Below the pieces are notes generated by a model. That model was not told the origin of the DNA, ran no database searches, and was given only the letters and a program-made list of their open reading frames with translations. A DNA stretch of 5,367 nucleotides from Desulfuromonadaceae bacterium. GTDB taxonomy: Bacteria > Desulfobacterota > Desulfuromonadia > Geobacterales > Pseudopelobacteraceae. This document shows positions 1 through 5,367 of this stretch, piece by piece. The stretch spans positions 1-5,367 of the forward strand of contig JAQUCQ010000245.1 in assembly GCA_028686145.1 (NCBI GenBank), written 5' to 3'. Position 1 is the stretch's first letter. The number at the start of each line of letters is the position of its first letter. The position numbers were made by a program, and so were the translations under genes.

Positions 1-672
1 AATGGCAGTCTGCTGACGAGCTGCCACAAGACGCTCGCCGATCCGTTTGCGTAGAGGCGACATCGGTCGACGCTCTTCACGACCACCTGAATAAACCGGT
101 GCTTCTTCCGTATGCACAAAAGACTGCTCTGACGGTACAGGAATAGCTGGTGGAGGTGGTTGTACAGCAATCGACTGAACTGGCAGAGGCGCCACGACGA
201 GGCTCTCAGGCGAAACTGCGGCCGGTTCGGCACTGGAGGCATGCGACATATTCGCCTTTTCTTCGATACGAGCAAACAGATCCTCCTGCGTAACTCGCCC
301 CCCTTTGCCGCTCCCCTGCACCTCGTCCGGAGAAATATTTTGTTCACGCATCTCACGCCTCAGCGATGGAGAAGACGGCGGTATGGCAGGTTTTTCCGCC
401 ATCTGAGTTGCAGAAGTGGTAACAGGTGGTGCCGCTGTAACAGTAGATTCTTCAATCAGACCAATTACCGTCCCGACCGCAACTGTGGTACCACCGGTTA
501 CCGATATGGTGAGCACCCCGTCAGCATCGGCATTAAGGTCAAGCGTAATTTTGTCAGTTTCAATTTCGCAGAGCGGCTCATCCCGCTTGACAACATCACC
601 GCTTTTTTTGAACCACTTGGCCAGTAATGCCTCACGCACCGACTCGCCAACTTCCGGTATTTTTATTTCCAT
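1..672 (-). CDS. sucB: 2-oxoglutarate dehydrogenase E2, dihydrolipoamide succinyltransferase (N-terminal part)
   Basis: This is the acyltransferase core subunit of the 2-oxoglutarate dehydrogenase complex. It moves the succinyl group from E1 to coenzyme A through a lipoyl arm in the cytoplasmic TCA cycle. The first 224 residues are in the window and the reading frame is still open at base 1. Residues 1-75 form a lipoyl domain (starts MEIKIPEVGESV; lipoyl motif ETDKITLDL with the lipoylated lysine at K41). Residues about 101-137 form a peripheral E1/E3-binding domain (SPSLRREM to GGRVTQEDLFARI). A Pro/Ala/Val-rich flexible linker covers about 138-198. The catalytic domain begins at about 203 with PMSPLRKRIGERLVAARQQT, which resembles SucB more than pyruvate or branched-chain E2. 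The ATG at 672 is preceded by GGAG with a 7-base gap. The catalytic His/Asp motif lies outside the window. No sucA is present directly upstream; nifS is there instead. Confidence 0.88.
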   Translation of the reverse strand, partial: MEIKIPEVGESVREALLAKWFKKSGDVVKRDEPLCEIETDKITLDLNADADGVLTISVTGGTTVAVGTVIGLIEESTVTAAPPVTTSATQMAEKPAIPPSSPSLRREMREQNISPDEVQGSGKGGRVTQEDLFARIEEKANMSHASSAEPAAVSPESLVVAPLPVQSIAVQPPPPAIPVPSEQSFVHTEEAPVYSGGREERRPMSPLRKRIGERLVAARQQTAI

Positions 673-679
673 ACGTTAA

Positions 680-683
680 CTCC
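680..683 (-). promoter_or_regulatory. ribosome binding site of sucB
   Basis: GGAG lies 7 bases upstream of the ATG at 672. It supports that start, which also places the lipoyl domain exactly at the N terminus, as expected for SucB. Confidence 0.7.
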
Positions 684-739
684 ATCACAGCAGTTTGTAT
701 CCATCCTATTTTCTGAACAGATAAAATATATTCTACCCG

Positions 740-767
740 ATTATCTTCGTTTCTCCAGTTAAAACAA
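740..767 (-). promoter_or_regulatory. weak candidate promoter for sucB
   Basis: Read on the minus strand, TTGTTT (762-767) and GATAAT (740-745) are 16 bases apart. The -10 matches the sigma70 consensus at five of six positions, the -35 only at three. The -35 would overlap the U-tract of the nifS terminator. TAGAAT and other AT-rich hexamers between 700 and 735 are alternatives. A promoter is expected somewhere in 673-766 because a terminator separates sucB from nifS, but its exact position is uncertain. Confidence 0.25.
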
Positions 768-792
768 AAGGCGACCTAAAGAGGCCGCCCTT
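761..792 (-). terminator. Rho-independent terminator after nifS
   Basis: On the minus strand an 11-bp stem (792-782 pairing with 777-767, with two G-U pairs) closes a four-base loop (781-778). The core is GGCGGCCT / AGGTCGCC, and the distal arm runs into TTTTGTTTT. It starts 22 bases past the nifS stop codon. The plus strand lacks a following T-run and has A-C mismatches in place of the G-U pairs, so the terminator acts for leftward transcription only. It closes the mutase-nifU-nifS unit and separates it from sucB. Confidence 0.88.
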
Positions 793-813
793 GTTACGTC
801 CGAAGCAGAGAAT

Positions 814-1989
814 CTATCCCTGCCCTTTCAGGTGTTCCCTCCCAAAGGGTGACATCTGGCGCAGGCGAGCAATTATGGGGGGCATCTCACGGATAACCGT
901 ATCTATCTCAGCATCGGTGGTGTAGCGCGAAAGGGAAAAACGGATCGACCCATGGGCACAGGTAAAAGGCACTCCCATGGCCCGCAAAACATGGGAAGGT
1001 TCCAGTGATCCTGAGGTGCATGCACTCCCTGATGAAGCACAAATACCAAACTCCGACAGTAGCAGTAATATAGCCTCCCCCTCGACAAACTCAAAGGCGA
1101 TTGAAGTGGTATTGGGGAGCCTCTCAGCGCCGTCGCCATTGATGCGGGCATACGGAATTGCCGCCATCAAGGTATCCTGTAAACGGTCTCGCAGCGCCTT
1201 GACCACGGTGTTTTCAGTTTCCATATGCTCTCCGGCCAACTGACACGCCTTTCCCAGCGCAATGATGGCGGCAGCGTTCTCGGTACCGGCCCGGCGACTT
1301 TTTTCCTGATGACCACCTACCAGGAAAGGACGGTATGGAGTGCCGCGTCGCAGATACAGTACGCCAATCCCCTTGGGAGCATGCAGCTTGTGGCCGGAAA
1401 GCGAAAGCATGTCAATATTTGAAGCGGCCATGTTGATGGGTATTTTACCGATAGCCTGCACGGCATCGCTGTGAAACAGGGCACCTTTCGACTTTGCGAT
1501 GGCTGCAGCCTCTTCTACCGGAAAGAGGACACCGGTCTCATTGTTGGCCCACATGAGTGATACTATCGCCGTGTCAGTATCGACGGCGGCTTTTAATTCT
1601 TCCAGGTCCAGGCGACCGGCACCATCAACACCGATTTCAGTTACCCGATAGCCCTTCTGGGTGAGGTTGCGACATTGAGTTAAAACAGCCGGATGTTCGA
1701 CACGGGATGTTATGATGTGACGACGGTCGGGAAATACTTCCAGTGCCGAACGGATTGCAGCATTGTCACTCTCGGTTCCACAGGCGGTGAATATTATTTC
1801 ATCCGGAGTCGCTCCCAGCAGCTCTGCAACGCGGCCTCTGGCTTCATTTACCTTGCTCTGCACCTGCCCGCCAAAGAAGTGCATTGAACTGGGGTTGCCA
1901 TACAGTTCACAGAAATAGGGGCGCATCTCTTCAAAGACGGCTTCATCAACTTTAGTGGTGGCGTTGTTGTCGAGATAGATTTCTTTCAT
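814..1989 (-). CDS. nifS: cysteine desulfurase NifS
   Basis: PLP-dependent cysteine desulfurase: it converts L-cysteine to L-alanine and holds the sulfur as a persulfide for Fe-S cluster assembly in the cytoplasm, with NifU as the likely acceptor. The protein has 391 residues, the usual full length for NifS/IscS. Visible features are the N-terminal IYLDNNATT, EHP with H99 near the PLP ring, the HSDAVQ segment with D175, SGHK with the Schiff-base lysine K201, GGHQEKSRRAGTEN (about 225-238), and the catalytic loop ASSGSACTSGSLEPSHVL with C324. The short loop and Ser-Cys-Thr-Ser context put it in the group I NifS/IscS class, not SufS. The GSLEPSHVLRAMGVP and AHGSIRFSLSRYTT wording is closest to NifS. 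Its ATG overlaps the nifU stop (ATGA), and a strong Shine-Dalgarno lies inside the end of nifU, so the two are likely translationally coupled. The gene ends with TAG, followed by a terminator. No key residue is missing. Confidence 0.95.
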   Translation of the reverse strand: MKEIYLDNNATTKVDEAVFEEMRPYFCELYGNPSSMHFFGGQVQSKVNEARGRVAELLGATPDEIIFTACGTESDNAAIRSALEVFPDRRHIITSRVEHPAVLTQCRNLTQKGYRVTEIGVDGAGRLDLEELKAAVDTDTAIVSLMWANNETGVLFPVEEAAAIAKSKGALFHSDAVQAIGKIPINMAASNIDMLSLSGHKLHAPKGIGVLYLRRGTPYRPFLVGGHQEKSRRAGTENAAAIIALGKACQLAGEHMETENTVVKALRDRLQDTLMAAIPYARINGDGAERLPNTTSIAFEFVEGEAILLLLSEFGICASSGSACTSGSLEPSHVLRAMGVPFTCAHGSIRFSLSRYTTDAEIDTVIREMPPIIARLRQMSPFGREHLKGQG

Positions 1990-2858
1990 TGAGAGACCTC
2001 CTCGACAACGATGTCCTCAGCGACCAGATCACGCAGTTTGATTTCAACCATGCGGGCGGTGTTGCCGGACGAGGCACAACCGGCGCACGCTTTGCGGAAC
2101 GCGATCTGCACCTTCGAACCGTCAATGTCAATCAGCTCCAGATCGCCGCCATCAGCCCACAACAGTGGACGGATATCGCGCTCCAAAACTTCCTGAATCA
2201 GTTGCATCTTTTTCATATTGGAGAGTTTCTCCGGCCGCTTGCGCGGTTGGGCATCTGCGTCGCCCAGCACGTGTGCGATCAGTTCCTGTATTTTTGGAAT
2301 GCAGCCACCACAGGCTCCACCGGCTTTGGTGAAATTTGTTACCTGTTCGACTGTTGTCAGCCTGTTGGTTTCAATCACTTTTTTGAGGAAGGTGTCAGTG
2401 ATGCCGAAACATTTACAGACGATCTCTCCTTCATAGTCAGGGTAAGCATGTCCATGATCATGCTCGCTGTCATGTTGCGGAATCGGCATCCCACGATATT
2501 TGAATATCGCGACCTCCAGCGCTTCCTGCCCCATAACGGAACAGTGCATCTTCTCTTCCGGAAGACCGCCCAGAAAATCGGCAATATCCTGGTTGCTGAC
2601 CGCCAGCGCTTCATCAAGAGTCTTTCCCTTAACCATTTCGGTCAATGCGGAAGAGGAAGCAATCGCACTGGCACAGCCAAAGGTTTGAAACTTGGCATCA
2701 ACAATCTTGTCCTTATTGTCATCCAGCTTGAGATACAGCTTAAGAGCGTCTCCGCAGGCAAGGCTGCCAACTTCTCCAACAGCATCAGCATCAGCTATAT
2801 CCCCAACGTTGCGGGGGTTTAAAAAATGGTCCTTAACTATTGGCGTGTAATCCCACAT
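1986..2858 (-). CDS. nifU: Fe-S cluster assembly scaffold NifU (three-domain form)
   Basis: Scaffold on which Fe-S clusters are built from NifS-derived sulfur and then passed to target proteins. At 290 residues it shows the full NifU architecture. An IscU-like domain covers about 1-125, with C35 (in CGD), C62 and C106 as cluster ligands and the HFLNPRNVG start; these cysteine positions match Azotobacter NifU as I remember it. A central [2Fe-2S] (BFD/Fer2_BFD-like) domain covers about 145-195, with C148-x-C150 and C183-x-x-C186. A C-terminal Nfu domain covers about 215-285, with DIRPLLWADGGDLEL and C258-x-x-C261. A His/Asp-rich linker at about 128-141 joins the first two domains and looks longer than in classic NifU. 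The ATG at 2858 has an excellent Shine-Dalgarno, AGGAGGAG, 8 bases upstream. It lies 33 bases after the mutase gene and overlaps nifS by 4 bases. No nitrogenase gene is in view, so a general Fe-S role is as likely as a nitrogenase-specific one. Confidence 0.96.
   Translation of the reverse strand: MWDYTPIVKDHFLNPRNVGDIADADAVGEVGSLACGDALKLYLKLDDNKDKIVDAKFQTFGCASAIASSSALTEMVKGKTLDEALAVSNQDIADFLGGLPEEKMHCSVMGQEALEVAIFKYRGMPIPQHDSEHDHGHAYPDYEGEIVCKCFGITDTFLKKVIETNRLTTVEQVTNFTKAGGACGGCIPKIQELIAHVLGDADAQPRKRPEKLSNMKKMQLIQEVLERDIRPLLWADGGDLELIDIDGSKVQIAFRKACAGCASSGNTARMVEIKLRDLVAEDIVVEEVSQ
1996..2003 (-). promoter_or_regulatory. ribosome binding site of nifS, inside the nifU coding end
   Basis: GAGGAGGT lies 6 bases upstream of the nifS ATG and within the last codons of nifU (encoding ...VEEVSQ). 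It is a near-perfect Shine-Dalgarno sequence. It fixes the nifS start at 1989 and implies that nifS can be initiated independently as well as by coupling to nifU termination. Confidence 0.8.
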
Positions 2859-2866
2859 AAATGTAT

Positions 2867-2874
2867 CTCCTCCT
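2867..2874 (-). promoter_or_regulatory. ribosome binding site of nifU
   Basis: AGGAGGAG, 8 bases upstream of the ATG at 2858, in the 33-base gap after the mutase gene. The gap contains no hairpin or T-run and no convincing promoter, which favours co-transcription with the upstream mutase. Confidence 0.8.
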
Positions 2875-2891
2875 GAAATTTTTTATTGAAT

Positions 2892-4310
2892 TCAACCCAG
2901 TATAAACTTCCGCCCGGCGGCCATTACTTCTGCAAGACGCGCATCGTTGCCCGCCTCACCATACAGTCGTACTACCGGCTCAGTACCAGATTTACGGAAC
3001 AACATCCAACTGCCGTCATCGAGCAGCAGTTTGGTTCCGTCGATCCTGACCACTTCCGTGACTTTTGACCCGGCAACCTCGGCGGGAAGCGCATTAATCT
3101 TATTCTTGTAAGCAACTTCCAGTTCCGGCGACAGCGTGAGGTTGTCGCGGCGGGTCACGAAACGCCCCACATCACTGTACAGCCGGTCAAGTAGCTGCCG
3201 GATGCTCTTTCCCTCACGGGCAACCATTTCAGCCACCAGAAAACAGGCCAAGATTCCGTCTTTCTCTGGGACGTGGCCTTTGATCGTCAGGCCGGCACTT
3301 TCTTCTCCGCCTATCACCAGCTTGTTCTGGCTGATCAGTTCACCAATATACTTGAAACCGACCGGCGTTTCATACACCGGGACACCATGTTTCCTGGCGA
3401 CGGCATCGATCAGGTGCGAGGTCGCCACACTGCGCGCCACGCCACCTTCAAGCTTGCGCACCCGAATCAGGTAATCCAGCAACAGGGCAATGATATAGTT
3501 CGGCTCGATATAACTGCCGTCGGCATCCAGAACACCAAAACGGTCAGCGTCGCCATCAGTCGCAAGACCGAGCTTGATATCGGGGTTATTCTTCACCAGT
3601 GCGATAAAATCAGGGATATGCGCTTCGGATGGTTCCGGCGGTTGGCCACCGAAATAGGGGTCAAGCCGGTCATTGATAATGGTGTACGGAATGCCGCGCT
3701 TCCGAAGCGGTCCGTCCAGATATCCACGGGAAGTACCATAGAGTGGGTTAAGCGCAACCAGCCCCAGAGTACCAATGGCATCAAAATCGACTTTTTGCTC
3801 CAGGGATTTCAGATATGTGTCCTGAGGGTTTATCTTCTCGACCAACCCCTGCTTGCCGGCATCCTCAAGAGATAGCTCCCGGTAACAAGCGGTCCCAATG
3901 GTTGCATTGGCGCGGCGCTCGATTTCACCCGTGGTTTCCGGCAGGGCCGGCCCGCCCCACGATGGTGAAAATTTGACGCCGTTGTATTCGGGAGGGTTGT
4001 GGCTGGCGGTGAAGTTGATGGCGCCAGCGGCTCCACGCCGCAATATTTCAAACGAAATAACCGGAGTTGGTGTGTCACGTTCACAAATATATGCCTTGAT
4101 ACCGGCCCCCGCCAGGACCCGGGCTGATGCTTCAACGAAACGCTGTCCCATAAAACGGGTATCGCAGCCGATGACCACACCCTTCTCCTGCTCACCTGAT
4201 GCCTTAATGGTATCGGCTATTGCCTGGACAACAACTTTCACGTTATCAAAGGTGAAATCCTCGCAGAGGATGCCGCGCCAGCCGGATGTTCCAAAGGTGA
4301 TTTGCGTCAT
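2892..4310 (-). CDS. phosphoglucomutase/phosphomannomutase family phosphohexomutase
   Basis: Cytoplasmic alpha-D-phosphohexomutase that interconverts hexose 6-phosphate and hexose 1-phosphate through a phosphoserine. It likely supplies glucose-1-P or mannose-1-P for glycogen, nucleotide sugars or surface polysaccharide. The 472-residue protein has all four domain signatures: GTSGWRGI near the N terminus (7-14); the active-site loop TASHNP with phosphoserine S103; the metal loop DGDADR (D252, D254, D256); the sugar-binding loop GGEESAG (E336, E337, S338); and the phosphate-binding loop FRKSGTEPVVRLYGEA (438-453). Length and the DPYFGGQPPEPS segment fit the bacterial PGM/PMM family rather than the longer E. 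coli Pgm or GlmM. Sequence alone does not decide between glucose and mannose. The start is firm: an in-frame TAG lies three codons upstream of the ATG at 4310, and an AGGGGGG Shine-Dalgarno precedes it. It is the first gene after a good promoter and probably leads the nifU-nifS operon. No catalytic residue is missing. Confidence 0.93.
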   Translation of the reverse strand: MTQITFGTSGWRGILCEDFTFDNVKVVVQAIADTIKASGEQEKGVVIGCDTRFMGQRFVEASARVLAGAGIKAYICERDTPTPVISFEILRRGAAGAINFTASHNPPEYNGVKFSPSWGGPALPETTGEIERRANATIGTACYRELSLEDAGKQGLVEKINPQDTYLKSLEQKVDFDAIGTLGLVALNPLYGTSRGYLDGPLRKRGIPYTIINDRLDPYFGGQPPEPSEAHIPDFIALVKNNPDIKLGLATDGDADRFGVLDADGSYIEPNYIIALLLDYLIRVRKLEGGVARSVATSHLIDAVARKHGVPVYETPVGFKYIGELISQNKLVIGGEESAGLTIKGHVPEKDGILACFLVAEMVAREGKSIRQLLDRLYSDVGRFVTRRDNLTLSPELEVAYKNKINALPAEVAGSKVTEVVRIDGTKLLLDDGSWMLFRKSGTEPVVRLYGEAGNDARLAEVMAAGRKFILG

Positions 4311-4314
4311 CGTT

Positions 4315-4321
4315 CCCCCCT
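4315..4321 (-). promoter_or_regulatory. ribosome binding site of the phosphohexomutase
   Basis: AGGGGGG ends 4 bases before the ATG at 4310. The in-frame stop at 4320-4322 overlaps it, so no longer protein is possible and the ATG at 4310 is the first usable start. Confidence 0.6.
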
Positions 4322-4350
4322 AAACATAATAAGACATCTTTTGTCGTGTT

Positions 4351-4379
4351 AGAATAATACACCTGTGACCGCCCGTCAA
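4351..4379 (-). promoter_or_regulatory. sigma70-type promoter of the mutase-nifU-nifS operon
   Basis: On the minus strand a -35 TTGACG (4374-4379) and a -10 TATTCT (4351-4356) are separated by exactly 17 bases. Each hexamer matches the consensus at five of six positions. The expected start of transcription is near 4344, giving a leader of roughly 35 bases before the ATG at 4310. It is the only strong promoter seen upstream of the three-gene unit. Confidence 0.72.
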
Positions 4380-4381
4380 GC

Positions 4382-4403
4382 AAAGAGAATACCTCCTCTC
4401 TTT
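4382..4403 (-). repeat. inverted repeat just upstream of the -35 box
   Basis: Perfect 7-bp arms AAAGAGA (4382-4388) and TCTCTTT (4397-4403) surround an 8-base centre. The dyad starts 2 bases upstream of the -35 hexamer. It could be an operator or activator site for the mutase-nifU-nifS operon, or a weak hairpin at the end of the upstream DUF748 transcript. The stem is AT-rich and no T-run follows it in the minus direction, so it is a poor intrinsic terminator. Chance is also possible at this length. Confidence 0.35.
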
Positions 4404-4442
4404 TCATAGAAGGGATTGATACGAATATTGACATTGACCTGC

Positions 4443-5367
4443 TTATTGCACAATGGCGTTTAACTCGACCCGACTCCGGGAAACGGACTCTTTCTCCGGC
4501 GCCTTGAACACGTCACCATCCCTTTGGAATATCCGCTCAGCCGGAATATTTCCCTTCCTGACGAGATAGTTCATAATGGCAACAACCCGTTCATGTGCCA
4601 GAGCTTGAAGCTCCGGTATGCCAACGATCGTATGAGTAATGATCAGCTTTTTCATTTCTTCGGGCGGCAGAGTCTTGATCAGTCCGAGAACATTCCGCGG
4701 CTTGGGAAACTTTTCCTTCCTGTATACCGCAGTCAGATAGGTGGCATATTCTTCCGGCAGCACCTGAATGGTATCAGCCGTTTCGCCCGCTTTCAAGAGG
4801 CCTTCTTTTGCAAGCGTCAGGAACTTTTCGTTCTTGAGCTTGCGATTAAGCAGTTCCCGGCGATAGGCCTCGGCATCCTTCTCGCGATCCACATAACCTT
4901 TAAGCTCCACCTTCAGGGCCGGACGATCAAGCAGCGCCTTGGACAGGGCGTTCAGTTTCTGTTCCTCCGCAGGTGGAATAATGCTTGTACCGTAACCGAA
5001 TTGAATGGCACTGAAATCTTCGCCACCGCCAAACATGGACGAGAGTAACGTTAAAGGTGAGGTAACCGCCTTGACCAGCATATTTTTCAGAACCTGGAAG
5101 ACAAGCTTCCAGACACTGAACTTCGGGTCGTCGGTGCGACCGGTGACCGGGACATCCAGATGGATTTCTCCCTTGCGGTCCTTAAGTAGTGCTAAACCAA
5201 GCTTTACCGGCAGGTTGGTAGCTTTGTCACTCTCCACTTTATGGCCAAAGGTGAACTGGTCTATAAATATTTTATTGTCTGAACTCAGCAGCTTCTTTTC
5301 GATATGGTATTTCAGATCAAGAAACAGTTTTCCTTTCTCAATCGAATAGCCCAGATAGGTGCCCGAG
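4443..5367 (-). CDS. DUF748 / AsmA-like envelope protein (C-terminal part)
   Basis: The last 307 residues of a larger protein whose start lies beyond the right edge; the frame is open to base 5366. The wording YLGYSIEKGKL, FIDQFTFGHKVES, LPVKLGLALLKDRKGEIHLD and VTGRTDDPKFSV, followed by VKAVTSPLTLLSSMFGGGEDF, is characteristic of DUF748. That family belongs to the AsmA-like repeat-protein superfamily, which spans the periplasm and is linked to lipid transport or outer-membrane upkeep. The exact role of this protein is unknown. After the glycine-rich GGGEDF, the C-terminal ~190 residues resemble an OmpA-like domain interrupted by a helical insertion. A first half (FSAIQFGYGTSIIPPAEEQKL through ELKGYVDRE) and a second half (LQALAHERVVAIMNYLVRKG through SRSRVELNAIV) flank it. 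A GTG at 5237 is internal, since family similarity continues upstream. No strong terminator follows the TAA at 4443-4445, so some read-through into the operon is possible. Confidence 0.85.
   Translation of the reverse strand, partial: SGTYLGYSIEKGKLFLDLKYHIEKKLLSSDNKIFIDQFTFGHKVESDKATNLPVKLGLALLKDRKGEIHLDVPVTGRTDDPKFSVWKLVFQVLKNMLVKAVTSPLTLLSSMFGGGEDFSAIQFGYGTSIIPPAEEQKLNALSKALLDRPALKVELKGYVDREKDAEAYRRELLNRKLKNEKFLTLAKEGLLKAGETADTIQVLPEEYATYLTAVYRKEKFPKPRNVLGLIKTLPPEEMKKLIITHTIVGIPELQALAHERVVAIMNYLVRKGNIPAERIFQRDGDVFKAPEKESVSRSRVELNAIVQ

Noticed and set aside
160..627. A 155-codon plus-strand frame at the left end
   Set aside because: It is antisense to sucB, whose lipoyl and binding-domain motifs read cleanly on the other strand. 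The plus-strand product is rich in Arg/Asn/Phe without any family signature.
673..813. Possible small RNA or riboswitch in the nifS-sucB gap
   Set aside because: Apart from the terminator hairpin of nifS and the sucB ribosome binding site, the gap is AT-rich with no further stable pairing or known leader motif that I can see.
1989..2822. A 277-codon open frame on the plus strand, opposite nifU
   Set aside because: It lies almost wholly antisense to a clear NifU gene with all conserved cysteines. Its own translation shows no recognisable domain, and no ribosome binding site was evident. It is best explained as a shadow of the codon pattern.
3273..3875. A 200-codon plus-strand frame
   Set aside because: It is antisense to the phosphohexomutase and overlaps its metal-binding and substrate loops. 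There is no independent sign of a gene.
4333..4345. Small hairpin GACA/TGTC at the expected 5' end of the mutase transcript
   Set aside because: A 4-bp stem is too weak to call a riboswitch or attenuator, and the leader is only about 35 bases.
4427..4438. Tandem ATTGAC-ATTGAC repeat just beyond the DUF748 stop codon
   Set aside because: Two copies of a 6-mer are too short to call a repeat. It resembles a -35 box only on the plus strand, where no gene follows.
4443..5237. A 264-residue protein starting at GTG 5237
   Set aside because: DUF748-like sequence continues without a stop upstream of this codon to the window edge, so the GTG is an internal valine.

Overview
The window carries five protein-coding genes, all on the minus strand; two run off the ends. 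Read in the direction of transcription (right to left), the order is: the C-terminal part of a DUF748/AsmA-like envelope protein; a phosphohexomutase (phosphoglucomutase/phosphomannomutase family); a three-domain NifU scaffold; a NifS cysteine desulfurase; and the N-terminal part of the E2 subunit of 2-oxoglutarate dehydrogenase (SucB). No tRNA, rRNA, CRISPR array, insertion sequence or phage gene is visible.

The gene set suggests a Gram-negative bacterium. DUF748/AsmA-like proteins belong to diderm envelopes. A full-length NifU plus NifS pair outside any visible nitrogenase cluster is typical of delta- and epsilon-proteobacterial lineages, where NifUS often serves as a general Fe-S assembly system. 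Together with the mid-range base composition and sucB, this fits a Geobacter/Desulfuromonas-like organism (Desulfuromonadales). That placement is inference from gene content, not from a phylogenetic marker.

Layout. A good sigma70-type promoter (TTGACG, 17 bp, TATTCT) sits in the 132-bp gap between the DUF748 gene and the phosphohexomutase. No other gap before the end of nifS holds a terminator or clear promoter: the mutase and nifU are 33 bp apart, and nifU and nifS overlap by 4 bp (ATGA). These three genes therefore look like one operon. It ends at a strong intrinsic terminator 22 bp beyond the nifS stop. sucB begins 95 bp after that hairpin and must be expressed separately, probably from a promoter in the AT-rich spacer.

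Working together: NifS takes sulfur from cysteine and passes it to NifU, which assembles and carries Fe-S clusters. Co-transcription with a sugar-phosphate mutase has no obvious biochemical reason. SucB belongs to the TCA cycle and is probably just a neighbour. This is mostly ordinary chromosomal housekeeping sequence. I did not find convincing evidence of an undescribed system. The points most worth a second look are the His/Asp-rich linker inside NifU, the mutase-nifU-nifS operon, an inverted repeat abutting the operon promoter, and the split OmpA-like C-terminus of the DUF748 protein.
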